Notes under the pieces: model-generated
Databases searched by the model: none
What the model was told of the DNA's origin: nothing
Seen by the model: only the letters and a program-made list of their open reading frames with translations
NCBI RefSeq assembly: GCF_019091455.1
Contig: NZ_JAGXJN010000018.1
Location: 1-64,000 of the forward strand
Source of the DNA: Chitinophaga sp. GbtcB8
GTDB taxonomy: Bacteria > Bacteroidota > Bacteroidia > Chitinophagales > Chitinophagaceae
Direction: 5' to 3'
DNA: 64,000 nt
In this document: positions 16,979-26,700 of the stretch, one piece after another
Position numbering within the stretch: the first letter of the stretch is position 1
Layout: each line of letters opens with the position of its first letter
Position numbers and translations under genes: made by a program

Positions 16979-18277
16979 ATGATCGCAAGCGTTAGCCCTT
17001 TATTAACCGAAGATCTTTTTCAGCATATCTGGAAATGCCGTTTATTTAATACTACCGGTTTAACAACGATTGATGGGGTTCCGGTAGAGGTGCAGTATAC
17101 CGGCGTGCATAACCATGATGCAGGGCCTGATTTTACGGCAGCTAAAATAAAGATCGGTAATACCCTGTGGGCCGGCAATGTGGAGCTGCATGTGCGCACA
17201 TCTGACTGGTACCGCCACGGGCACCAGCACAACCAGCAGTACAGCAATGTGATCCTGCATGTGGTATTTGAGCATGATGTAGATGTTTATGATACGGATC
17301 ATATGCCCCCCTGTATAGCCCTGGAGCAGCAAATTCCAAAAATGTTGCTGAGCCGTTATGAGGATTTCCGGCAAGCATCCGTGTTTGTACCCTGTGAATA
17401 CAGTGCCAGTGAGGTGCCGGACCTGATCTGGCATAACTGGAAAGAGCGCTTACTGATAGAACGCTGGGAGCGTAAAACCACTACCCTGCATACCTGGCTG
17501 CTGCAAACTAAATATAACTGGGAAGAAGTTTGTTACCGGGCCATTGCCCAAAGTTTTGGCGTGCCGGTAAATGCACCGGCGTTCTTACAGCTGGCGCAAA
17601 GCTTACCCCATAATTTGCTGACCAGGCACCGGCCCAGCCTTTTACAGCTGGAGGCTTTGTTATTTGGCCAGGCCGGTATGCTGCAGGAAGCCTTTGAAGA
17701 TGAATATCCGCTGGAACTGCAACAGGAATATAATTACCTGCGGCATAAATATAAGCTGCAGCCTATACCCACACATTTGTGGAAATGGCTGCGCATGCGC
17801 CCTGCCTCATTCCCTACCTTACGTATAGCTTCCCTGGCGGTTTTGCTGCATAAAACGCCTCACCTGTTCTCTAAAATACTGGAAACGGAAACTATTACCG
17901 GGTTTGAGCAGCTGTTTTCCATACAGCTCTCTCCCTATTGGCATGAACATTATCATTTGGATGGGCCGCTTACGCAAACTTATTGCCCCGGCAAGCTGGC
18001 CGTACATAATATATTGATCAATACTATACTGCCCCTGTTATTCCTTTATGGCCGTGAGAAAGGATTGAGCTATTACCAGGACCGTGCATTAGACCTGATA
18101 GAACAGCTGCCTGCAGAAGAAAACCGCATTACCCAGGGCTGGGATGATATTGGCGTTTGCCAAAAAAGTGCGCTGGATTCCCAGGCGCTGTTACAGCTAA
18201 AGCAAAACTACTGTGATAAAAAGCGCTGCCTGGAATGCGCAATAGGAGCTAAGCTGCTGCGGCAGGGAATAATCTGA
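16979..18277 (+). CDS. DUF2851 family protein
   Basis: 432 residues. The N-terminal part (LLTEDLFQHIWKCRLF, VEVQYTGVHNHDAGPDFTAA, WAGNVELHVRTSDWYRHGH) is the conserved core of DUF2851, a family common in Bacteroidota and with nuclease-like conserved D/E/H residues. The C-terminal end has a cysteine set in CDKKRCLECAIG. No signal peptide or membrane segment is seen. The biochemical role is unknown. It is divergent from the SAM-riboswitch operon. Confidence 0.85.
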   Translation: MIASVSPLLTEDLFQHIWKCRLFNTTGLTTIDGVPVEVQYTGVHNHDAGPDFTAAKIKIGNTLWAGNVELHVRTSDWYRHGHQHNQQYSNVILHVVFEHDVDVYDTDHMPPCIALEQQIPKMLLSRYEDFRQASVFVPCEYSASEVPDLIWHNWKERLLIERWERKTTTLHTWLLQTKYNWEEVCYRAIAQSFGVPVNAPAFLQLAQSLPHNLLTRHRPSLLQLEALLFGQAGMLQEAFEDEYPLELQQEYNYLRHKYKLQPIPTHLWKWLRMRPASFPTLRIASLAVLLHKTPHLFSKILETETITGFEQLFSIQLSPYWHEHYHLDGPLTQTYCPGKLAVHNILINTILPLLFLYGREKGLSYYQDRALDLIEQLPAEENRITQGWDDIGVCQKSALDSQALLQLKQNYCDKKRCLECAIGAKLLRQGII

Positions 18278-18427
18278 TGTGCAGATGGAAGATGTGCAGA
18301 TATGCAAATGAATGTGCTCGTGCTAATGTGTTGGTCTTTGTTGATGAGTGATAGTGATATATGGTTGGTGATTGTGTGAATGTATTTCAACAAAAACCAG
18401 CACATTAGCATACCAGCACACTAACAA
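18278..18427. repeat. GTGCTAATGTG word repeat between convergent genes
   Basis: Bases 18320-18343 and 18388-18411 form an imperfect inverted repeat (21 of 24 positions complementary), built from GTGCTAATGTGTTGG and its complement. Further short words (GATGTGCAGAT) precede it. It fills the whole gap between the DUF2851 and OsmC stops. It shares the GTGCTAATGTG word with 8374-8412. Confidence 0.65.
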
Positions 18428-18835
18428 TTACCAGTTAAAAGTTACATCCTGTAATATATCCGGGTGTACGCTTTTAGCTACCGGGCAGGTAAGGGCCGCT
18501 CTTTCCAGAACAGTCTTTTCCTTATCACCTAAAGTATGGTTGGGCGGAAAGTCAAACACCACCTTTACGCCGGTAATACGGCGGGGCTCTGTGCCCATGA
18601 TCTTTTGTATACCTACCTGGGTGCCTTCTATCGACCAGCCATTTTCGCGGGCCTTAATACCCATAATAGTAAGCATGCAGGATCCCAGGGCAGTAGCTAC
18701 CAGGTCAGTTGGGGAAAAACGTTCCCCCTTGCCGTTATTGTCTACCGGGGCGTCTGTTTCTATGGTAGTGCTGCTTTGCAGGTGTGTGGCGGAAGTCCGT
18801 AATTCGCCGTTATATACGATCTTGGAGGTTTGCAT
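18428..18835 (-). CDS. OsmC family protein
   Basis: 135 residues of the OsmC/Ohr superfamily of thiol peroxidases. The two conserved cysteines are present: one in ATALGSCMLTIMGIKA (about residue 53), the other in RAALTCPVAKSVHP (about residue 118). It is likely cytoplasmic and detoxifies organic hydroperoxides. The exact subfamily is not resolved. It is monocistronic. Confidence 0.88.
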   Translation of the reverse strand: MQTSKIVYNGELRTSATHLQSSTTIETDAPVDNNGKGERFSPTDLVATALGSCMLTIMGIKARENGWSIEGTQVGIQKIMGTEPRRITGVKVVFDFPPNHTLGDKEKTVLERAALTCPVAKSVHPDILQDVTFNW

Positions 18836-19036
18836 ATGATAAGAGTTTTATTGGCTGCTGGTTTAATTAAAATGTAAAGTAAAAGCATTTTTTATAATGG
18901 ACCAGGCCAATTTATATATGCACAGAAAATCGGGTAAGTTTGTAACAATAAATGAAAACCGGCGTTTATTATAGGAGGCGTTTGAAGAGGAGAGTTTGGG
19001 ATTTTCATTACATTTGATACAAATAGCCCAATTACT

Positions 19037-19867
19037 GTGAAAAAATTACACTTATTCTTGTTCTTATTATTAGTGGCAGGCAGCTTGCAGGCCCAGTCTG
19101 ATAAAGAAACCAAAAAACAGGAGCGGGAACAAAGAAAGCTGAAACGCATTTCCCTGTTCAGGGAGCTGGAAGAAGGGGAGAATAATTATGACCGGGAGTT
19201 TTCTATAGGGGGCCGGCTAAACACAGACGGTTGGAGCGGCTTTTTTGAGCTGGGCTACCGCAAGAACCGGAAAATAGTGAACTACTTCCAGTTTGAATTT
19301 GCAGAAAAGAAAGACCCCAAGGAAGATAAAAAACCGGGCGCCTTTGTACCGGTAGGCGACTTTGCTTATTCAGAAAAGCCTTACATCTACGGGAAACAAA
19401 ATAATTTTTACCAGGCCAAACTGGGTATAGGCCAGCGCTACCTGATAGGCGGCAAAGGCAATAAGAATGGGGTAGAGGTAAATGCCATTTATTATGGTGG
19501 TATTTCTATAGGCCTGCAGAAACCCTATTACCTGAAAGTAGAAACCCCCAGCGGAGAAGTAAAGGATATTAAATATGGTACGGATCCTGACCTGGACACC
19601 GCCTTTATTACGCCCTCCAAGATCATTGCCGGCGGCGGTTTTGGCAAAGGCTGGGGCGAGCTGACCGTGGTACCCGGGCTGCACGCCAAAGCAGGCCTGC
19701 GGTTTGACTGGGCCAAGTTCAATGAAGTGGTAAGCGCCCTGGAAATAGGTATAAATGCAGAATACTATACTAAAAGTGTACCCATACTGGTGTACCAGGA
19801 TAATAAAAAGTTCTTTTTCAACGCGTACCTGAGCCTGCAGTTCGGCAAGCGTTGGGATAAGAAGTAA
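19037..19867 (+). CDS. Secreted protein of unknown function
   Basis: 276 residues with a clear signal peptide (MKKLHLFLFLLLVAGSLQAQ). A charged segment follows (KETKKQEREQRKLKR), then a beta-rich region with repeated aromatic/glycine strands (FELGYRKNRKIVNYFQFEF, LGIGQRYLIGG, YYGGISIGLQKPYYLKV) that suggests an outer-membrane beta-barrel or a surface protein. The start codon is GTG. I do not recognise the family. It lies upstream of lipA, which has its own promoter-like element. Confidence 0.7.
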   Translation: MKKLHLFLFLLLVAGSLQAQSDKETKKQEREQRKLKRISLFRELEEGENNYDREFSIGGRLNTDGWSGFFELGYRKNRKIVNYFQFEFAEKKDPKEDKKPGAFVPVGDFAYSEKPYIYGKQNNFYQAKLGIGQRYLIGGKGNKNGVEVNAIYYGGISIGLQKPYYLKVETPSGEVKDIKYGTDPDLDTAFITPSKIIAGGGFGKGWGELTVVPGLHAKAGLRFDWAKFNEVVSALEIGINAEYYTKSVPILVYQDNKKFFFNAYLSLQFGKRWDKK

Positions 19868-19877
19868 ATTATTGGAT

Positions 19878-19936
19878 GGTTATATTGTTAAATGGTTGAT
19901 TATCTGATGGATAATAGCCCTGCAACGGTATAACCA
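19878..19936. repeat. TGGTTAAATGG-type repeat flanking lipA
   Basis: GGTTATA near 19878 and TATAACC near 19929, with inner ATGGTTGATTATC words, form a weak inverted repeat before lipA. A perfect 8-bp-stem hairpin of the same word (GGTTAAAT-AGGT-ATTTAACC, 20890-20909) stands directly after lipA. Confidence 0.45.
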
Positions 19937-19954
19937 TTTTTAGTGAATAATAGG

Positions 19955-19962
19955 TAACTTTG
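19955..19962 (+). promoter_or_regulatory. -7 element for lipA
   Basis: TAACTTTG matches TAnnTTTG, 25 bases before the lipA ATG. A good Shine-Dalgarno stretch (AAAGGAG) sits 6 bases before the ATG, which supports the start at 19988. Confidence 0.5.
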
Positions 19963-19987
19963 TTGCTCTTAAAGAAAGGAGTTAGCG

Positions 19988-20884
19988 ATGCAAGAACAAA
20001 CCGTATGTGGAACACCGGCAGCAGCCCCCAGGACCAAAAAACCAGATTGGCTGCGTGTGAAATTACCAATAGGAGAAAGCTACAAACAGGTACGTAACCT
20101 GGTTGATACCCATAAATTACATACTATTTGCGAAAGCGGTAACTGTCCTAACATGGGAGAATGTTGGGGCGCAGGCACCGCTACCTTTATGATACTGGGC
20201 AACATTTGCACCCGTAGCTGCGGCTTTTGCGCCGTGGCCACCGGCCGCCCTGAAGCAGTTGACTGGGATGAGCCCCAGCGTGTGGCAGAAGCCATTTATT
20301 TAATGAAGGTGAAACATGCCGTGTTAACCTCTGTAGACAGGGATGAGCTGAAAGATGGCGGCTCCATCATCTGGGCCAATACCATCAAAGCCATCCGTGC
20401 CCTGAATCCTGATACCACCCTGGAAACCCTGATCCCCGATTTCAGAGGCCAGTGGGAAAATCTGCAGCGCATTATAGAAGTAGCGCCGGAAGTAGTATCC
20501 CATAACCTGGAAACAGTGGAAAGGCTCACCAAGCAGGTACGTATCCAGGCCAAGTACCACCGCAGCCTGGAAGTTATCCGCCGGTTAAAAGAAGGCGGCA
20601 TGCGTACCAAAAGCGGTATTATGCTGGGATTGGGTGAAACCAAGGAAGAAGTGATACAGGCTATGCAGGACCTGTATGATAATGGGGTAGATGTAATAAC
20701 CCTGGGCCAGTACCTGCAGCCCACCCCCAAACATTTACCGGTAGTACGCTTTGTACACCCCGATGAGTTTGCAGAATATCGTGAAATTGGCTATGCCATG
20801 GGCATTGATTACGTAGAATCAGGCCCGCTGGTACGCTCCTCTTACCATGCGGAAAAACATATTCATAGCGGACGTAATAAATAA
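19988..20884 (+). CDS. lipA: Lipoyl synthase
   Basis: This 298-residue radical SAM enzyme inserts two sulfurs into protein-bound octanoyl groups to make lipoate, the cofactor of the glycine cleavage H protein and 2-oxoacid dehydrogenases. The auxiliary cluster cysteines are in CESGNCPNMGEC (residues about 47-58). The radical SAM CxxxCxxC motif is CTRSCGFC (about 73-80). The auxiliary-cluster serine lies in VRSSYHAEKH at the C-terminus. All conserved ligands are intact. Confidence 0.97.
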   Translation: MQEQTVCGTPAAAPRTKKPDWLRVKLPIGESYKQVRNLVDTHKLHTICESGNCPNMGECWGAGTATFMILGNICTRSCGFCAVATGRPEAVDWDEPQRVAEAIYLMKVKHAVLTSVDRDELKDGGSIIWANTIKAIRALNPDTTLETLIPDFRGQWENLQRIIEVAPEVVSHNLETVERLTKQVRIQAKYHRSLEVIRRLKEGGMRTKSGIMLGLGETKEEVIQAMQDLYDNGVDVITLGQYLQPTPKHLPVVRFVHPDEFAEYREIGYAMGIDYVESGPLVRSSYHAEKHIHSGRNK

Positions 20885-20889
20885 TGCAT

Positions 20890-20909
20890 GGTTAAATAGG
20901 TATTTAACC
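20890..20909. terminator. Perfect hairpin after lipA
   Basis: GGTTAAAT (20890-20897), loop AGGT, ATTTAACC (20902-20909). It starts 5 bases after the lipA stop. It lacks a U-run, so it may protect the 3' end rather than terminate. Confidence 0.4.
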
Positions 20910-20947
20910 ACTTAACCAGATATCCATATAAATTTGGATTGCATTGC

Positions 20948-21169
20948 TATCTTTGCGTAACATTTAACACCTAAAACCTACCTGATACGCAGTTGGGGCA
21001 TCGCCCAACGGCTTAGCAACCTTAATAGCGGGCTATTAGCGGATTTAATATTCCGTTAATCAACTTTTTGTAATAATTGTATAAATTATTACGAAGTGGC
21101 GTACTTATAACCATTTACGGGTGCCCGTTGTTATATTCTGATTGGTATAAGATGAATTGATCGTTAAAT
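20948..21169 (+). promoter_or_regulatory. Promoter and long untranslated leader of the efflux operon
   Basis: TATCTTTG (20948-20955) is a -7 element. From there to the tolC-like ATG at 21170 is about 210 bases with no convincing ORF. The leader holds a GTTGGG/CCCAAC hairpin (20992-21009), directly followed by GGCTTAGCAACC, of which CTTAGCAACC also occurs in the SAM riboswitch of this window. Further pairing segments follow (GGGCTATTAGCGG; TAATAATTGTATAAATTATTA 21071-21091; ACGGGTGCCCGT about 21117). It looks like a structured leader, but I cannot assign it to a known riboswitch class. Confidence 0.45.
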
Positions 21170-22498
21170 ATGAAAAAAACACTTTTCCTGGCGGTGATAA
21201 TAGGTATGGCTTTCCATACCAGTTATACATACGCACAGCAATTACCTGATTCATTATTGCCCGATGCCAATTTACGCGATTGTATCAAGTATGCATTATC
21301 TCACCAACCGGTAGTAAGGCAGTCCATGATAGATGAAGCGATTACGGAAGCTACGATCAAAAGTAAGCTGGCAGACTGGTATCCGCAGATCAACCTGGAT
21401 TATAATATTCAGCATTACCTGCAGGTGCCCACCAGCTATTTTAACGGCAGCCCCATTAGGGCAGGGGTGGAAAACAGCTCCACAGTAGGCTTTTCCCTGA
21501 ATCAAAACCTCTTTAACCGCGATGTACTATTGGCCAGCCGCACGGCAAGGGATGTACGTAACCAGGCTAAGCAAAACACCGCCAGCAGCCAGATAGATGT
21601 GATCACCAATGTAAGCAAGGCCTATTATAATGTGCTGCTTACCAAACGGCAGATCTCTGTGCTGGAAGAGGACATTATTCGCCTGGAGCGCAGCCAGAAA
21701 GATGCGTATAACCAATACCAGGGCGGCATTGTAGATAAAACAGATTACAAGCGCGCCAACATTTCCCTGAACAATGCCAAAGGCCAGCGCAAAACCGCGC
21801 AGGAACAGCTGAACAGCGCCTATGCACAGCTGCGCCAGCTAATGGGCTACCCCAATACCGGCGACCTGAAGCTGATAGATGATACGCTGCAAATGGAAAG
21901 CGAAGTATCGCTGGATACATCCGTTACCGTTACTTACGAGAACCGTATAGAATACCAGCTGCTGCAAACACAGCAACGTTTGCTGCAGGCAGAGCTGACC
22001 TATAATAAATGGAGTTTTTTGCCCACCGTATCGGCCTTTGCCAACTATAACGCCGCATACCTGAATAATGAGTTCTCCAAACTGTACAACAATAATTTCC
22101 CTAACTCTTTCTTTGGGTTAAAATTGTCTGTACCTATTTTCCAGGGCACCAAACGTACGCAGAACATACGCGCAGCAGAGCTGCAGCTGAAACGTACCGA
22201 CTGGGATTTTGCATCGCTGAGAAGCCAGATCAGTACAGAGTATACGCAGGCCATGGCCGCTTATAAAAGTAACTTCTATAACTATACGTTACAGCGGCAA
22301 AATATGCAGGAAGCCAAAGAGGTGTATGACCTGATTGCCCTGCAATACAAGGAAGGTGTAAAAACCTACCTGGAAGTGATCACCTCTGAAACAGACCTGC
22401 GCAGCGCACAGCTGAATTATTTTAATTCACTGTACGATGTACTGTCCAGCAAAATAGATCTGCAGAGATCATTAGGAACGTTAACAGCTAATAATTAA
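21170..22498 (+). CDS. TolC family outer-membrane efflux protein
   Basis: 442 residues with a signal peptide (MKKTLFLAVIIGMAFHTSYTYAQ). It has the long helical OEP repeats of TolC proteins (SQIDVITNVSKAYYNVLLTKRQI, YKEGVKTYLEVITSETDLRSAQLNY), which form the trimeric outer-membrane/periplasmic channel of tripartite pumps. It is the first gene of a three-gene operon with the adaptor at 22567 and the RND pump at 23748. Confidence 0.93.
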   Translation: MKKTLFLAVIIGMAFHTSYTYAQQLPDSLLPDANLRDCIKYALSHQPVVRQSMIDEAITEATIKSKLADWYPQINLDYNIQHYLQVPTSYFNGSPIRAGVENSSTVGFSLNQNLFNRDVLLASRTARDVRNQAKQNTASSQIDVITNVSKAYYNVLLTKRQISVLEEDIIRLERSQKDAYNQYQGGIVDKTDYKRANISLNNAKGQRKTAQEQLNSAYAQLRQLMGYPNTGDLKLIDDTLQMESEVSLDTSVTVTYENRIEYQLLQTQQRLLQAELTYNKWSFLPTVSAFANYNAAYLNNEFSKLYNNNFPNSFFGLKLSVPIFQGTKRTQNIRAAELQLKRTDWDFASLRSQISTEYTQAMAAYKSNFYNYTLQRQNMQEAKEVYDLIALQYKEGVKTYLEVITSETDLRSAQLNYFNSLYDVLSSKIDLQRSLGTLTANN

Positions 22499-22566
22499 AA
22501 AAGATAACCTGTCCGGATGGGCCTTCACACAGCTTTTCCGGCCAATGCAAGACAAACGATTATCAG

Positions 22567-23694
22567 ATGAAAAATGAATTCGTAGTTATTATTTGCGCTT
22601 TCGGCATGCTTTCCTGGACCGCCTGTAAGGGTCCGGCTCAAAAAGGTGCCCCTGTTATGCCGCCTACCCAAGTGAATACAGTGGTGGCACAAGAAGCCCC
22701 CGCCATTTATTATGATAAATATCCTGCCACGGTGGTAGCTGTGAACAGTGTGGAGCTGCGTGCGCAGGTATCCGGTTTTATTACCGGCATCTTCTTTAAA
22801 GAAGGGGATGTAGTACAAAAGGGTAAAGCCCTATATGAAATTGACCGCCGCAAATATGAAGCCGCTGTTCGCCAGGCAGAGGCCAATATCCTGAGCGCCA
22901 AAGCTAATTTTATCAGGGCCCAGAAAGATATGGACCGTTACCAGCGCCTTGCAGAGCAGGACGCCATTGCCCGCCAAACGCTGGACAATGCTACGGCCAC
23001 ACTGGAAGCTAACCGCAGCCAGGTAGCCGCCGGCGAAGCCAGCCTGCTTGCAGCCCGTACAGACCTGGATTATTCCATCATCAAAGCCCCGTTCACCGGC
23101 CGCATTGGTATATCACAGGTAAAGCTGGGCGCACAGGTAAGCCCCGGCACTACGCTGCTGAACACTATATCCAGCGAAAACCCCATTATGGTGGATTTTG
23201 TGGTGAATGAAACAGAAATAAGCCGTTTTGCAAATATGCGTGGTAAAACCATTAACCCGGCAGACAGCACTTTCCGCCTGCAGCTGCCCGGCGGCGGTAT
23301 TTATAAACATACCGGCCATATCACCACTGTTGACCGCGGGGTAGATAACCAAACCGGTACCATTAAAGTAAGGATAGAGTTTGAAAACCCGGACGATGAG
23401 CTGAAAGACGGTATGAGCTGTGTACTGAATGTACTCAATGACCTTTCAGGTCAAAGGCTGATCATCCCTTACAAAGCCGTAACAGAGCAAATGGGCGAAT
23501 TCTTTGTGTATGTAGCTAAAGATTCTATTGCCCTGCAACGTAAAGTGCACCTGGGGCCCAAGCTGAAAGACCGGATCGTGATCGTAGATGGGATACAAGC
23601 CGGTGATAAGGTGATCACAGAAGGTTTCCAACGTTTACGCGATAGCGGTAAAATACAGTTAGGCGCACCCCCGCAACAGGGCGGCAAGCCATAA
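22567..23694 (+). CDS. RND efflux periplasmic adaptor (MFP) subunit
   Basis: 375 residues, probably a lipoprotein (lipobox-like SWTAC at residues 17-21). It has the usual MFP order: barrel-sandwich lipoyl half (VELRAQVSGFITGIFFKEGDVVQKG), a coiled-coil hairpin (about residues 95-160), the second lipoyl half (LDYSIIKAPFTGRIGISQVKLGAQVSPGT), then a beta-barrel. It links the TolC channel to the RND pump. It is 68 bases after the tolC-like gene. Confidence 0.93.
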   Translation: MKNEFVVIICAFGMLSWTACKGPAQKGAPVMPPTQVNTVVAQEAPAIYYDKYPATVVAVNSVELRAQVSGFITGIFFKEGDVVQKGKALYEIDRRKYEAAVRQAEANILSAKANFIRAQKDMDRYQRLAEQDAIARQTLDNATATLEANRSQVAAGEASLLAARTDLDYSIIKAPFTGRIGISQVKLGAQVSPGTTLLNTISSENPIMVDFVVNETEISRFANMRGKTINPADSTFRLQLPGGGIYKHTGHITTVDRGVDNQTGTIKVRIEFENPDDELKDGMSCVLNVLNDLSGQRLIIPYKAVTEQMGEFFVYVAKDSIALQRKVHLGPKLKDRIVIVDGIQAGDKVITEGFQRLRDSGKIQLGAPPQQGGKP

Positions 23695-23747
23695 TGTGAA
23701 AGGTGAAAGTGAAGTAAAACAGATTGAATCAATAGAAGACAACGATC

Positions 23748-26700
23748 ATGATTGCAGATACTTTTATACGCAGACCAGTTACCGCTATAGTAATTGCTAT
23801 TGTATTGGTGCTGGTAGGCTTACTGGCAATGACCACCCTGCCGGTAGGGCAGTACCCGGATATTACACCACCCACGGTGCAGATCACCGGTACCTATACC
23901 GGCGCTGATGCACAAACGGTGGAACAAACCGTGGCCACACCGGTAGAAGTACAGGTGAATGGTACACCGGGCATGACCTACCTGCAAAGTAACAGTACCA
24001 GTAACGGTGCAGTAAGCTTAACAGCCAACTTTGAAGTAGGAACAGACATTAATATTGCAGCGCTGGATGTGCAGAACCGTGTAGGTATTGCACAACCTAC
24101 CCTGCCACAGGAAGTACAACGTTTAGGCCTGATAGTGAGAAAGCGTAATCCCAGCATCTTAATGCTGGTTGCTATTTACTCACCCAAAGGCACGCACGAC
24201 ATTACTTTCCTGGATAACTATACCAACGTATTTGCAAAAGATGCGTTGCTACGTGCAAAAGGGGTGGGTGATATCTTTACCCGTGCAGATGATTTTAGTA
24301 TGCGCGTGTGGCTGAAGCCTGACCGGTTAGCCGAAATGGGGGTTACCGCCAATGAGGTAAGAGCTGCCATCACAGAACAAAATGCGCAGATCACCGCAGG
24401 TACCGTAGGCGCCCCGCCTGCGCAGGCCGGCCAAACGTTTGAATACACCATACAGGTAAAAGGCCGTTTGGTTACCCCGGAGGAATTTGGTAACATCATT
24501 ATTAAAACCAAACCGGAAAATGGTAACCTGGTGTACCTGAAAGATGTAGCCCGCGTAGAGCTGGGTAAATTCAACTACGCCAGTAACTCTTATGTGGATG
24601 GCAAACGCGCATCCTACCTGCTGGTATACCAGGCGCCGGGTAGTAACGCTATTGCAACTGCCGAGAATGTATATGCCACTATGGAGCAGCTGAAGAAAAG
24701 CTTTCCGGTTGATGTGGATTATGTAGTGCCGTTTGAATCTGTTACCGTAATCCGGGTATCCATACACGAAGTGGTAGAAACGCTGCTGGAAGCCCTGGCG
24801 CTGGTGGTAGTAGTGGTGTTCCTGTTCTTACAGAGCTGGCGCGCTACGCTGATCCCTGTACTGGCTATCCCGGTATCTATTATTGCAACATTCATCTTCT
24901 TTATACCATTAGGTTTTACCATTAACACCCTTACCCTGTTCGGGTTTGTGCTGGCCATTGGTATTGTGGTGGATGATGCCATTGTGGTGGTGGAAGCGGT
25001 GCAGCATAATATTGACCATGGGCATATGACGCCTAAAGAGGCCACAACGCAGGCCATGAAGGAAATATCCGGGCCTGTAATTGCCATTGCATTAATATTG
25101 GCGGCGGTGTTTGTGCCGGTAGGTTTTATACCCGGTATTGTAGGCCGTTTGTACCAGCAGTTTGCCATCACCATCGCCATCTCCGTACTGATCTCCGCTT
25201 TTGTGGCCTTATCGCTTACACCGGCATTGTGTATTTTGATATTGCGCCCCATGCATCTGGATAAGGATTCCAAAGGTTTGAACCAGTTCTTCTTCCGGTT
25301 TAACCGCTGGTTTGGGCATACTACCTCCCGCTACTCTGTAGGGGTGAAGAAAAGTATCCGCTGGTCGCGGTATGTAATGATATTGCTGCTGTGCATATGC
25401 ATAGGCGCTGTATTATTGTTTAAGAACAAGCCTTCCGGTTTTATTCCTACGGAAGATGACGGCCGTATGTACATTACCTTCGATCTGCCGGAATCTTCCG
25501 CTACAGAGCGTACCATATCGGTAATGAGCCAGATGATGAAGATACTGGACAGCGTGCCTGCCATTGGCCACTATGCTGCATTAGGTGGCTTGAACGTGGT
25601 GAACTTTGCTACCAAATCAAACAGTGCTACCATCTTCTGCCAGCTGAAACCCTGGGATCAGCGTAAGAAAAAATCTGAACAGATCTTTGGCCTGGTAGCG
25701 CAGATACAACAAAAGCTTTCCCGTTTCAAGGAAGCCAACGTGGTGGTAATTCCGCCGCCGGCTATTCCTGGTCTGGGTCAAACAGCCGGTTTCTCCTTCA
25801 TTTTACAACAAAGGAGTGGTACGGATATTAAACAGTTTGAAGGGGTGCTGCAGAAATTCACTGCCGCTATTAACCAGCGGCCGGAAATACTCCGCGCCTT
25901 CTCTTTCTTCACAGCGCGCACACCCGGTTACCTGCTGGAAATAGACCGTGAAAAAGCCAAGAAGCTGGGCGTACAGGTATCAGACATAGCTACTGCCCTG
26001 CAAACCTATATGGGTAGCGCTTATATCAATGACTTTACGATATACGGACGTAACTTCCGCGTGGTAACGCAGGCTGACTCCATATACCGCGGGGATATTA
26101 AGAACCTGGGACAATACTATGTACGTAACCAGGCCGGTGGTATGGTGCCATTAAGCACCTTAACCAGCTATAAGGTAATAGAAAGCGCACCGGTAATTTC
26201 CCACTACAACCTATTCCGCTCCGCGGAAATAAACGGTAGCCCGGCGCCGGGTTACAGTAGCGGCGATGCAATCAGAGCGCTGCAGGAAGTAGCTGCACAG
26301 GAACTGCCGGATGGGTATGGGTACGAGTTCTCCGGCCTAAGCCGTGAGGAATTATTATCCGGCTCCAAAACCGTATATATATTCGCGTTATCCATCATTT
26401 TCGTGTTCCTGTTCCTGGCAGCTTTATATGAAAGCTGGGCCGTACCATTCTCTGTACTGCTGGCAGTGCCAATAGGTATGTTCGGCGCCATCCTGGTGCT
26501 TACTTTCCTGCCTAATTTAAGTAACAACGTATATGCACAGATAGGTATGATCACACTGATAGGTTTGGCGGCTAAGAACGCCATCCTGATCGTGGAATAT
26601 GCCAAAGAGCGTGTGGACAGGGGGATGGAGCTGGTAACGGCCAGCGTAGAGGCAGCCAAGCTGCGCTTACGCCCCATTATCATGACCTCTATGGCGTTCC

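Noticed and set aside
20948..21169. Ordinary SAM-I riboswitch before the efflux operon
   Set aside because: Only the CTTAGCAACC segment matches. The P1 stem and purine-rich segment are missing, so I list it only as an unassigned leader.
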